Shown here: piece by piece, positions 1-5,541 of the stretch
Numbering within the stretch: the stretch's first letter is position 1
Layout: the number at the start of each line of letters is the position of its first letter
Source: Candidatus Egaibacter danicus
GTDB lineage: Bacteria > Pseudomonadota > Gammaproteobacteria > Burkholderiales > Burkholderiaceae
Direction of reading: 5' to 3'
Length of the DNA: 5,779 nt
NCBI GenBank assembly: GCA_011391115.1
Contig: JAABRC010000138.1
Location: 1 to 5,779, forward strand
Made by a program: the position numbers and the translations under genes
Notes under the pieces: generated by a model
Databases searched by the model: none
Seen by the model: only the letters and a program-made list of their open reading frames with translations
Told to the model about the DNA's origin: nothing

Positions 1-524
1 CTGATCGCCACTTCAAGGTGATCTCGGTCAGTGCGCTGTGTATGGTGCACTACCTGGAAGACAGCGCCCGGCTGGGCTGGGCGATGCGCCAGGCAGTGGA
101 GCAGCATTACGATGGCACTGTGGCTTTTTTTGCCAGCGGCTCGCTGTCACACCGTTTTGCGCAGAACGGGCTGGCGCCGGAGTACGCCAACAAAATGTGG
201 AGCCCGTTTCTGGAACAGCTGGATCACCACGTGGTGGGCATGTGGCAGCGCGGCGAGTGGAAAACCTTCACGCAAATGCTGCCTGAATACGCCGCCAAAG
301 GCCACGGCGAAGGCTTCATGCACGACACGGCCATGCTGCTGGGCGCGCTGGGCTGGGACCATTACGATGCACTGGCCGAAATCGTCACGCCATTTTTCCC
401 GAGCTCGGGCACCGGGCAGATCAACGCCGTATTCCCGGTCACACCGATGCCTGCCAACCTGACGGGTATCGGGCGATCCACATCTTCGTCAGCGCCTTTT
501 GCGGCTGGCGCCAGCCGCCTTTAA
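1..524 (+). CDS. hpaD: 3,4-dihydroxyphenylacetate (homoprotocatechuate) 2,3-dioxygenase, C-terminal part (5' truncated)
   Basis: This extradiol ring-cleavage enzyme opens homoprotocatechuate to 5-carboxymethyl-2-hydroxymuconate semialdehyde in the cytoplasm. The frame is open to the window edge (first full codon at 3), so the N-terminal part is missing. The visible sequence matches my memory of E. coli C HpcB/HpaD closely: FKVISVSAL, the ASGSLSHRF segment whose His (150-152) fits the conserved acid/base His of class III LigB-type dioxygenases, MLPEYA, GEG (Glu 309-311, likely iron ligand) followed by MHDTAMLLGALGWD, and FPSSGTGQINAVFP near the end. The E. coli protein stops just after FPLPA. 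Here the equivalent PMPA is followed by about 22 more residues rich in Ser, Ala and Gly, running to TAA at 522-524. hpaF follows after 20 bp, so the two are co-transcribed. The assignment is firm; the tail is the odd part. Confidence 0.95.
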   Translation, partial: DRHFKVISVSALCMVHYLEDSARLGWAMRQAVEQHYDGTVAFFASGSLSHRFAQNGLAPEYANKMWSPFLEQLDHHVVGMWQRGEWKTFTQMLPEYAAKGHGEGFMHDTAMLLGALGWDHYDALAEIVTPFFPSSGTGQINAVFPVTPMPANLTGIGRSTSSSAPFAAGASRL

Positions 525-528
525 GGCG
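493..528. repeat. Perfect 18-bp palindrome with flanking inverted arms (stem-loop) at the hpaD/hpaF junction
   Basis: Positions 501-518 form a perfect palindrome whose half-site is GCGGCTGGC. It is flanked by a second inverted pair, CGCCTT at 493-498 and AAGGCG at 523-528, so the RNA could fold into a long GC-rich stem with an internal bulge. It ends three bases before the hpaF ribosome binding site. There is no U-tract, so a standard terminator is unlikely. It could be an mRNA-stabilising or processing hairpin, a protein-binding site, or chance. The structure is seen directly; the function is inference. Confidence 0.6.
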
Positions 529-544
529 ATAAGGAGCACACAAC

Positions 545-946
545 ATGCCACATCTGGTCATTCTCTACACAGCCAATCTCGACAAGGAAACCGACATGAC
601 GGCGCTTTGCCGCACACTGGCCAACACGATGCTGGAAGTCCACGACGAAGACGGCAAACAGGTCTACCCCACCGGCGGCACGCGCGTCTTTGCCTATCCG
701 GCGCCGCACTATGCGGTGGCCGATGGCAAGGAAGATTACGCTTTTGTGTATTTGAATTTGCGCATGGGTCGCGGACGCACGGATGCTACAAAAAAGAGAG
801 CTGGCGACGCCCTGTTGATGAGTGCCAAGGCCCATTTTCAACCCATTTTCATGCACCGCCACATCGGCATAACGCTGCAGATTGACGAAGGGCATGAGGT
901 GTTTGATGCCAAACACAGCAACCTGCACCCGCTGTTCCAAAAATGA
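545..946 (+). CDS. hpaF: 5-carboxymethyl-2-hydroxymuconate delta-isomerase
   Basis: This tautomerase-superfamily isomerase shifts the double bond of 5-carboxymethyl-2-hydroxymuconate before its decarboxylation in homoprotocatechuate degradation. The protein is 133 residues against about 126 in E. coli HpaF. It begins Met-Pro-His, so removal of Met exposes the catalytic N-terminal proline that defines the superfamily. Other family features are GGTR (Arg47, aligning with the active-site Arg of E. coli HpaF), [21 protein letters not shown] in the middle, and a C-terminal NLHPLFQK matching NVHALFK. The start is fixed by AAGGAG at 531-536 with an 8-base spacer, and by the need for Pro at position 2. 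Its stop overlaps the hpaH start (ATGA at 943-946). The stretch coding for about residues 80-99 has a nucleotide sequence that resembles the dispersed repeat found downstream; the protein still aligns with the family there. Confidence 0.96.
   Translation: MPHLVILYTANLDKETDMTALCRTLANTMLEVHDEDGKQVYPTGGTRVFAYPAPHYAVADGKEDYAFVYLNLRMGRGRTDATKKRAGDALLMSAKAHFQPIFMHRHIGITLQIDEGHEVFDAKHSNLHPLFQK
785..840 (+). repeat. Repeat-like sequence inside hpaF (resembles the element at 3339-3397)
   Basis: GCTACAAAAAAGAGAGCTG at 785-803 matches GCTATAAAAATTAGAGCTG at 3342-3360 at 16 of 19 positions. Both are followed, at similar distance, by an AGGCC block (here within AAGGCCCATTTTC, 827-839). The order of blocks and the orientation agree with the short dispersed element I associate with Comamonadaceae genomes. 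Here the element would sit inside a reading frame that still encodes a family-consistent protein segment, so chance resemblance remains a real alternative. Confidence 0.35.
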
Positions 947-1758
947 AAACCAGTCCATTCAGTCCTGAACTCATCCATCAGCTTGCCGCCGAGCTGAACC
1001 ATTCGGAAAAATCGCGCGTGCAGGTGGAGCATTTCTCCAAGCGTTTCCCCGGCATGACTGTGGAAGACGGCTACGCGGTATCCCGCGCATGGGTGAAGAT
1101 GAAACTGGCTGAAGGTCGCGTTGCCCGAGGTCACAAGATCGGCCTGACGTCGCGCGCCATGCAGCAGGCCAGCCAGATCACCGAGCCCGACTACGGCACG
1201 CTGCTGGACGACATGTTTTTCCCCGAAGGCAGTGATATTCCGTTCAACCGCTTCATCGCGCCAAGGGTGGAGGTGGAGCTGGCCTTTGTGCTGGGCAAAC
1301 GCCTGCAAGGCCCCAACGTCACGATCTTTGATGTGCTGGCCGCCACCGACTACGTGGTGCCCGCCATTGAAATCATTGACGCCCGCATCGAGCAGTTTGA
1401 CCGCCACACCAGAGTCATGCGCAAGGTATTTGACACCATTGCCGACAACGCGGCCAACGCCGGCATCATCACCGGCGGGCGGCCCGTGAAGCCTGACGCC
1501 GTGGACCTGCGCTGGGTCAGCGCGCTGTTGTACAAAAATGGCGTCATCGAAGAGTCTGGCGTGGCCGCCGCCGTGTTGAACCACCCTGCCACCGGGGTGG
1601 CCTGGCTGGCCAACAAGCTGAGCGCCTGGGGTGAGTTTCTGGAAACCGGTGAGGTTGTGCTGGGCGGCTCCTTCACCCGGCCCACCGCAGCCGTCGCGGG
1701 CGATACGTTCCATGCCGATTACGGGCCGCTGGGGTCCATCGCCTTCAGATTCATCTAA
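943..1758 (+). CDS. hpaH: 2-oxo-hept-3-ene-1,7-dioate hydratase
   Basis: This enzyme adds water to 2-oxohept-3-enedioate to give 4-hydroxy-2-oxoheptanedioate, the substrate of HpaI. It belongs to the hydratase/decarboxylase family (FAH-like fold, divalent metal dependent). The 271 residues run collinear with E. coli HpaH/HpcG (about 267). Diagnostic segments are GHKIGLTS (63-70, with the active-site Lys), [13 protein letters not shown] (81-93), [11 protein letters not shown] (metal-ligand Glu110 and Glu112), [10 protein letters not shown] (third ligand Glu143), [14 protein letters not shown] (161-174), GVAWLANKL (218-226) and GGSFTRP (241-247). The start codon overlaps the hpaF stop as ATGA and no Shine-Dalgarno sequence is evident, which points to translational coupling with hpaF. 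The family-wide length match supports this start. I see no defect in the reading frame. Confidence 0.97.
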   Translation: MKTSPFSPELIHQLAAELNHSEKSRVQVEHFSKRFPGMTVEDGYAVSRAWVKMKLAEGRVARGHKIGLTSRAMQQASQITEPDYGTLLDDMFFPEGSDIPFNRFIAPRVEVELAFVLGKRLQGPNVTIFDVLAATDYVVPAIEIIDARIEQFDRHTRVMRKVFDTIADNAANAGIITGGRPVKPDAVDLRWVSALLYKNGVIEESGVAAAVLNHPATGVAWLANKLSAWGEFLETGEVVLGGSFTRPTAAVAGDTFHADYGPLGSIAFRFI

Positions 1759-1764
1759 AACAAC

Positions 1765-1770
1765 GAGGAG
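1765..1770 (+). promoter_or_regulatory. Ribosome binding site for hpaI with TTG start
   Basis: GAGGAG at 1765-1770 lies 5 bases before TTG at 1776. No ATG or GTG in frame is close: the next in-frame ATG (1848-1850) would remove the conserved QIGLW strand. The strong site therefore fixes the rare TTG start. Confidence 0.8.
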
Positions 1771-1775
1771 CCCTC

Positions 1776-2588
1776 TTGCAAACACCTGTCAACCCCTTCA
1801 AGCAAGCCATCCACAACCAGCAGACGCAAATCGGCCTGTGGGTCAGCATGGCCAACCCTTACAGCATCGAGATTTGCGCGGGGGCCGGTTTCGACTGGTT
1901 GCTGCTCGACGGTGAACACGCACCCAACGACCTGCGCAGCCTGATGGCACAGCTGCACGTGGTGGCCGGCTACCCCGGCACACACGCGGTGGCGCGCGTG
2001 CCTGTAGGCGACACGGCGCTGATCAAACAGTACCTGGATCTGGGCGTTCAGACGCTGCTGGTCCCTATGGTGGATACGCCCGAGCAGGCGCACGGTCTGG
2101 TGCAGGCCTGCCGTTATCCACCAGACGGCATTCGCGGCATGGCCGGCTCGCGGGCGTCGCGCTGGGGTCGGTATCCGGGCTATGTGCACGAGGCCAACGC
2201 CCAGGTGTGCCTGCTGGTACAGGCCGAGACCCGGCTGGCACTGCAAAACCTGGAAGCCATTCTGGCCACAGACGGTGTGGACGGCGTGTTCATCGGCCCC
2301 GCTGATCTCTCCGCGTCACTGGGGCATGTGGGCAACGCCGGCCACATCGCGGTGCAAACGGCCATCGAAGACGCCATCAAACGCATCGTCAAGGCCGGCA
2401 AGGCAGCCGGCATCCTGACCACCGACGCCGCGCTCGCGAAACACTACATGGCGCTGGGCGCCACGTTCGTTGCCGTGGGTCTGGATACACAGCTGCTGAT
2501 ACGTGGCACCAACGCGCTGGTGGGGGAATTCAAAAGCACCGTGGCGTCGTCGCCCGTGGTCCCCAGCACGGATAAAACCTATTCCTGA
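1776..2588 (+). CDS. hpaI: 4-hydroxy-2-oxoheptane-1,7-dioate aldolase (HpcH/HpaI family)
   Basis: This metal-dependent class II pyruvate aldolase splits 4-hydroxy-2-oxoheptanedioate into pyruvate and succinic semialdehyde, the last step of the homoprotocatechuate pathway. The 270-residue protein matches E. coli HpaI (about 262) along its length: QIGLWVSMANPYS, GAGFDWLLLDGEHAPND (His48, equivalent to catalytic His45), Arg74 (equivalent to Arg70), LLVPMV, RYPPDGIRG, RASRW, LVQAETR (metal-ligand Glu151), GVDGVFIGPADLSASLG (metal-ligand Asp177) and LGATFVAVGLDTQLL. Translation starts at TTG after a strong ribosome binding site. The loop between GIRG and RASRW is two residues shorter than I recall for the E. 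coli enzyme (GMAGS instead of GVGSALA). The C-terminal end is a poorly conserved tail. The next gene starts 11 bases after the stop, so the operon continues. Confidence 0.96.
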   Translation: MQTPVNPFKQAIHNQQTQIGLWVSMANPYSIEICAGAGFDWLLLDGEHAPNDLRSLMAQLHVVAGYPGTHAVARVPVGDTALIKQYLDLGVQTLLVPMVDTPEQAHGLVQACRYPPDGIRGMAGSRASRWGRYPGYVHEANAQVCLLVQAETRLALQNLEAILATDGVDGVFIGPADLSASLGHVGNAGHIAVQTAIEDAIKRIVKAGKAAGILTTDAALAKHYMALGATFVAVGLDTQLLIRGTNALVGEFKSTVASSPVVPSTDKTYS

Positions 2589-2599
2589 AGGCTGGTGTG

Positions 2600-3355
2600 A
2601 TGAACCCTGACATGCACCCTGACGAACGAGTTGCACGCGTGCAACTCGCGGCCTGCTACCGGGTCTTCGCCATGCTGGGCTGGACCGAGATGATCTACAA
2701 CCACATCACGCTGCGGTTGCCGGACACCGTGACCGGCGGCAACAAGGAATTCCTGATCAACCCCTTTGGCCTGCACTACAGCGAAGTCACCGCCAGCAAC
2801 CTGGTCAAGATTGACATTCAGGGCAAGGTGCTGGACGGCTCGGCTTACCCGGTCAATCCGGCGGGGTTCACGGTTCATGCAGCCATCCATGCGGCCTTGC
2901 CCGATGCTCATTGCGTCATGCACACACACACCACCGCAGGCGTGGCCGTGGCCTGCCTGCAAGGCGGGCTGCAGCAAACGAATTTCTACACCGCCCAGTT
3001 GCACGACATGGTGGCGTATCACACGTTTGAAGGCATCACCATCCATGCTGACGAGGCGCCACGTCTGCTGGCCAGCATTGGCAACAAACCTGCAGTCATT
3101 CTGCGAAACCACGGCCTGCTGGCCTGGGGTCAGACGCTGCCACAGACCTTTGCGATTTTGTGGACCCTGCAGCGCGCCTGCGAGATCCAGCTGGCCACCT
3201 TCAGCATGGGGCCAGCCATTCCGGTGCCAGAGGCCATCGCCGCAAAGTGCACACGCGATGCGCTGCAGTTCAGCCCCAACCATGGCGCCGGCAAGGATGT
3301 TTTTGACGCGCTGGTCCGTCAGGTGGACAAGATGGATGATTGCTATAAAAATTAG
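2600..3355 (+). CDS. Class II aldolase/adducin-domain protein of unknown substrate
   Basis: This is a 251-residue AraD/FucA/adducin-fold protein. The zinc site is intact: MHTHT (His108, His110) and RNHGLLAWG (His171). Other family marks are NHITLRLP (34-41), LINPFGLHYSEVTASNLVKID (52-72), NPAGFTVHAAIHAALPD (86-102) and ILWTLQRACEIQL (186-198). Counting back from the His pair, the position of the catalytic Glu73 of fuculose-phosphate aldolase is Gly89 here. It is therefore probably not a canonical sugar-phosphate aldolase. Relatives with this pattern are mostly uncharacterised; some members of the fold are aromatic-acid decarboxylases (3,4-dihydroxyphthalate decarboxylase). I prefer ATG 2600, with GAAGG at 2587-2591 eight bases before it; GTG 2597 or ATG 2612 are alternatives. 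It sits between hpaI and a PanE-like gene in one transcription unit. The last residues (CYKN and stop) lie in a repeat element. The function is not known to me. Confidence 0.85.
   Translation: MNPDMHPDERVARVQLAACYRVFAMLGWTEMIYNHITLRLPDTVTGGNKEFLINPFGLHYSEVTASNLVKIDIQGKVLDGSAYPVNPAGFTVHAAIHAALPDAHCVMHTHTTAGVAVACLQGGLQQTNFYTAQLHDMVAYHTFEGITIHADEAPRLLASIGNKPAVILRNHGLLAWGQTLPQTFAILWTLQRACEIQLATFSMGPAIPVPEAIAAKCTRDALQFSPNHGAGKDVFDALVRQVDKMDDCYKN
2627..2648. repeat. Perfect 22-bp palindrome in the 5' coding region of the adducin-like gene
   Basis: The half-site CGAGTTGCACG (2627-2637) is followed at once by its exact reverse complement (2638-2648), giving 11 matched pairs with no spacer. It starts 27 bases after the A of ATG 2600 and encodes part of ERVARVQLA. 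With equal base frequencies, a perfect palindrome of this length is expected about 0.001 times in a window of this size. It could be an operator inside the operon, a methylation or recombination site, or an RNA hairpin close to the initiation region. The sequence is certain; the role is not. Confidence 0.6.
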
Positions 3356-3397
3356 AGCTGCTCATGCATATCCAGAGAGGGCTACAGGCCAAAATGA
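3339..3397 (+). repeat. Short dispersed intergenic repeat element (Comamonadaceae-type), degenerate copy
   Basis: The layout is TTGCTATAAAAATTAGAGCTGC, then a region that in intact copies is a hairpin, then AGGCC (3386-3390) and AAAATG. This fits a short element I remember as common in Comamonadaceae genomes, with a conserved TTGCTAT-A-rich-AGCTGCT left end and a GAGGCC right end around an inverted repeat. The centre here (about 3361-3384) is degenerate, with no clean stem. It covers the last five codons and stop of the upstream gene and the whole gap before the PanE-like gene. The family identity is from memory and not verified. Confidence 0.55.
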
Positions 3398-4386
3398 CAA
3401 CTAAAAACATCCAGAAAACATGTGTTGTTGGTGCGGGTGCCATCGGCGGCTGGATCGGCACCGGACTGGCCCGTGCAGGCTGCGAAGTGAGCGTGGTCGC
3501 ACGTGGCGACGCACTGGCCCATATCCGGGTCCACGGGTTGCGATTGCAGACCGTGACCGGCGTGGAAGCGGCGTCCGTGCGCAGCAGCAACGACCCTGCC
3601 GCACTGGGTGTGCAAGACCTGGTGGTGATTGCCGTGAAGGCACCCTCGCTGTTGAGTGTGGCGCGCAGCATCGCCCCCCTGATAGGCCCTGACACGATGG
3701 TGTTGACGGCGATGAACGGTGTTCCGTGGTGGTTCTTTCAGGGGTTTGGTGGCGCCTACGAGGGCACGCGACTGCAGGCGGTAGACGCCACTGGCGAGAT
3801 CGGCGCGGCCATTCCCGCGTCCAGCGTAATCGGTTGCGTGGTTCACGCCAGTTGCTCGTTGAGTGAGCCGGGCATGGTGCACCACCACTTTGGCAACAAG
3901 CTCATTCTGGGGGAGCCATCCGGCATCAAGACCCCGCGGGTGCAGGCGCTGTCCGGGCTACTCACCGCCGCAGGATTTGAAGCGCCGGTGTCGGACCAGA
4001 TTCAGGTAGACGCCTGGTACAAGCTGTGGGGCAACATGACGGTCAACCCTATCAGCGCCATCACCGGCGCCACCACGGACCTGATTCTGGGTGACCCACT
4101 GGTCCGCAACTTTGTGTCCAGCGTGATGCTGGAGGCTAGGGAAATCGGCGCACGCATCGGCATTCCCATCGCCCAACAACCCGAAGACCGCCATGCCGTC
4201 ACGCTCAAGCTGGGTGCGTTCAAGACGTCTATGCTGCAAGACGTAGAAGCGGGTAAGGCCGTGGAGCTGGACGCACTGGTGACCGTCGTCAAGGAGCTGG
4301 GCGCGATGGTGGGTGTACCTACGCCGCACACCGATGCATTGCTCGGCCTGGCCCGGTTGCACGCGCGGGTGCACGGCTTGTACTAG
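3394..4386 (+). CDS. 2-dehydropantoate 2-reductase-like (PanE/ApbA family) NAD(P)-dependent reductase
   Basis: This 330-residue protein has the two-domain ketopantoate reductase layout. An N-terminal Rossmann domain starts with VVGAGAIGGWIG (11-22). MNGVP (Asn108 likely equals the conserved NG of the family) precedes a WWFFQGFGG segment. A C-terminal helical domain carries DAWYKLWGNMTVNP (catalytic Lys210) and TSMLQDVEAGKAVELDAL (Ser279, Asp283, Glu291). The catalytic residues of PanE thus look intact, so it should reduce a 2-oxo acid with NAD(P)H. The WWFF insert and the location in an aromatic-degradation operon suggest a catabolic paralogue and not the pantothenate enzyme, so I do not assign panE. 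I chose ATG 3394 because it directly precedes the Rossmann strand. An in-frame ATG at 3364 would add ten residues encoded by the repeat element; neither start has a strong Shine-Dalgarno sequence. Its stop touches the stop of the convergent neighbour. Confidence 0.85.
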   Translation: MTTKNIQKTCVVGAGAIGGWIGTGLARAGCEVSVVARGDALAHIRVHGLRLQTVTGVEAASVRSSNDPAALGVQDLVVIAVKAPSLLSVARSIAPLIGPDTMVLTAMNGVPWWFFQGFGGAYEGTRLQAVDATGEIGAAIPASSVIGCVVHASCSLSEPGMVHHHFGNKLILGEPSGIKTPRVQALSGLLTAAGFEAPVSDQIQVDAWYKLWGNMTVNPISAITGATTDLILGDPLVRNFVSSVMLEAREIGARIGIPIAQQPEDRHAVTLKLGAFKTSMLQDVEAGKAVELDALVTVVKELGAMVGVPTPHTDALLGLARLHARVHGLY

Positions 4387-5388
4387 TCAAGGTAGAGGAG
4401 CGGCGTCCGGGATGAGCTTGCCCGCACGCAATGTTTCCCAGAAACGGGGATCGATGCGGTGCGCCATCATGGCCAGGGCATCGTCCCAGTGCGCCACCGT
4501 TTGTGCGCCTGCAATGACAATTTCGATGGCCGGGTGTGCCAGCGGGAATTGCAATGCGGCAGCTCGCAGCGGCACCTGAAACTCGTCGCAGACGGCCTCA
4601 ACCGCCGCAGTGCGGTCGATCCACTCCTGCGGCGCTGCCGCGTAGTTGAAGCGCACCGCCTGACCGGACCGCACCCCCGTGGCCAGAATGCCGGAGTTGA
4701 ATGCGCCGGCTAGCGCCACCCGAACACCGCGCTGCGCGCACAGGGGCAGCAACTCAGGCAGCGCCGAGTGGTCAATCAGGCTGTACCGCCCGGCCAACAT
4801 CAGGCAATCCAGATCGGCCTGTGCCATCACATCCAGACAGACCTGTACGTCATTCACCCCCAGCCCGATGTGGCGCACCAGCCCTTCAGCTTTCATGCGC
4901 TGCAGCTCGGGCAAGGCCTCGCGCACCACCTGCTGCAACACGCGGGGGTAGTTCACGCCATGGGACTCCAGATCGCAGTCATGGATGTACACCACATCCA
5001 GCCGCGCCATGCCCAGGCGTTGCAGACTGTCTTCCACGCTGCGGCGCACGCCTGCGGCCGAGTAGTCCCACACCTGTTCAAACGGCAACACATCCACATA
5101 CCCGTTCTGGTCGCGCGCCGCACGCTGGCTGGGCCGCAGCAACCGGCCCACCTTGGACGACAGCACCAGGTCATCGCGGGGCACTCCTCTCAATGCGTTG
5201 CCAAACCGGTGTTCGCTCAAGCCGTTGCCGTAGTGAGGCGCGGTATCCAGCGTGCGGCAGCCCGCCTTCAGCGCGGCCGACAGCACCGCCTGCGCCTGCG
5301 CATCCGGCATGGCAGCAAACAAATTGCCCAGCGGCGCGCCGCCCAGTCCAATGGGCAGCCCCGTAGCGGAAGTCGCAAAAACAGTCAT
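4387..5388 (-). CDS. Aldo/keto reductase, L-fucose / D-threo-aldose 1-dehydrogenase type
   Basis: This 333-residue NAD(P)-dependent aldo/keto reductase probably oxidises L-fucose (or a related aldose) at C1 to the lactone. The catalytic tetrad is visible: Asp48 and Tyr53 in TLDTAPHYGNGLSEHRFG, Lys79 in LVLSSKVGRLL, and His136 in VVYIHDCD. LGGAPLGNLF at the N-terminus and GAFNSGILATG (228-238) are typical of the fucose dehydrogenase/D-threo-aldose dehydrogenase subgroup. The divergent neighbour is fucU, which interconverts fucose anomers, supporting fucose as substrate. The frame can be extended to GTG 5451, adding 21 residues that look like a signal peptide. I reject this because the family is cytoplasmic and MTVFATSATGLPIGLGG has the usual family start. 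The ATG lacks a clear ribosome binding site. A good promoter lies at 5478-5506 on this strand. Pyridoxal 4-dehydrogenase, another member of the subgroup, is a possible alternative activity. Confidence 0.88.
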   Translation of the reverse strand: MTVFATSATGLPIGLGGAPLGNLFAAMPDAQAQAVLSAALKAGCRTLDTAPHYGNGLSEHRFGNALRGVPRDDLVLSSKVGRLLRPSQRAARDQNGYVDVLPFEQVWDYSAAGVRRSVEDSLQRLGMARLDVVYIHDCDLESHGVNYPRVLQQVVREALPELQRMKAEGLVRHIGLGVNDVQVCLDVMAQADLDCLMLAGRYSLIDHSALPELLPLCAQRGVRVALAGAFNSGILATGVRSGQAVRFNYAAAPQEWIDRTAAVEAVCDEFQVPLRAAALQFPLAHPAIEIVIAGAQTVAHWDDALAMMAHRIDPRFWETLRAGKLIPDAAPLP

Positions 5389-5477
5389 GGTGCAATCAAT
5401 TTGAAAAGGGTAAGCGACGCAAAGCGCAACGGCGAGCATAAGGGTTTTCACCGGGTACGTTTCGCCAATGGGTCGCT

Positions 5478-5506
5478 ACCATATAACTAACATGTTAGCT
5501 TGTCAA
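5478..5506 (-). promoter_or_regulatory. Sigma-70 promoter for the aldo/keto reductase gene
   Basis: Read on the minus strand, a perfect -35 TTGACA (5506-5501) is followed after exactly 17 bases by TATGGT (5483-5478), four of six matches to the -10 consensus. Transcription would start near 5471, giving a leader of about 83 bases to ATG 5388. This is the best promoter match I see in the intergenic region. No start site was measured. Confidence 0.6.
5487..5498. promoter_or_regulatory. Candidate operator: palindrome CTAACATGTTAG
   Basis: This perfect 12-bp palindrome lies wholly inside the 17-bp spacer of the minus-strand promoter and 44 bases before the fucU start codon. A dimeric repressor bound here would block RNA polymerase on the reductase promoter and could also control fucU. 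Short AT-rich palindromes centred like this are typical for GntR- or LacI-family sugar regulators; which family is involved cannot be told from the window. Confidence 0.5.
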
Positions 5507-5541
5507 CACCAACCACCCCCCTCTCTACACCGTTTGCCTTC

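Noticed and set aside
838..1785. A long minus-strand open frame (315 codons) opposite hpaH
   Set aside because: It is a shadow frame in GC-rich DNA, with low-complexity His/Gly/Gln-rich translation and no recognisable domain, lying opposite a clearly conserved gene.
3364..3393. ATG 3364 as the start of the PanE-like protein
   Set aside because: The added residues are encoded by the repeat element and precede the normal Rossmann N-terminus; ATG 3394 fits the family better, though neither start has a strong ribosome binding site.
4358..4373. A small hairpin (TGCAC/GTGCA, 6-base loop) near the end of the PanE-like gene as a terminator
   Set aside because: The stem has only five pairs, lies inside coding sequence and has no U-tract.
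5334..5343. A 10-bp palindrome CGGCGCGCCG within the reductase gene
   Set aside because: It is short and fully G/C; such sites are expected by chance in DNA of this composition.
5389..5451. An in-frame N-terminal extension of the aldo/keto reductase from GTG 5451 that looks like a signal peptide (KTLMLAVALCVAYPF)
   Set aside because: The family is cytoplasmic, its usual N-terminus begins at ATG 5388, and GTG 5451 has no ribosome binding site.
4701..5490. Long plus-strand open frames (221 and 240 codons) opposite the aldo/keto reductase gene
   Set aside because: The translations are Arg/Pro/Ala- or His/Gln-rich and match no family; the minus strand holds an intact catalytic tetrad and subgroup motifs.
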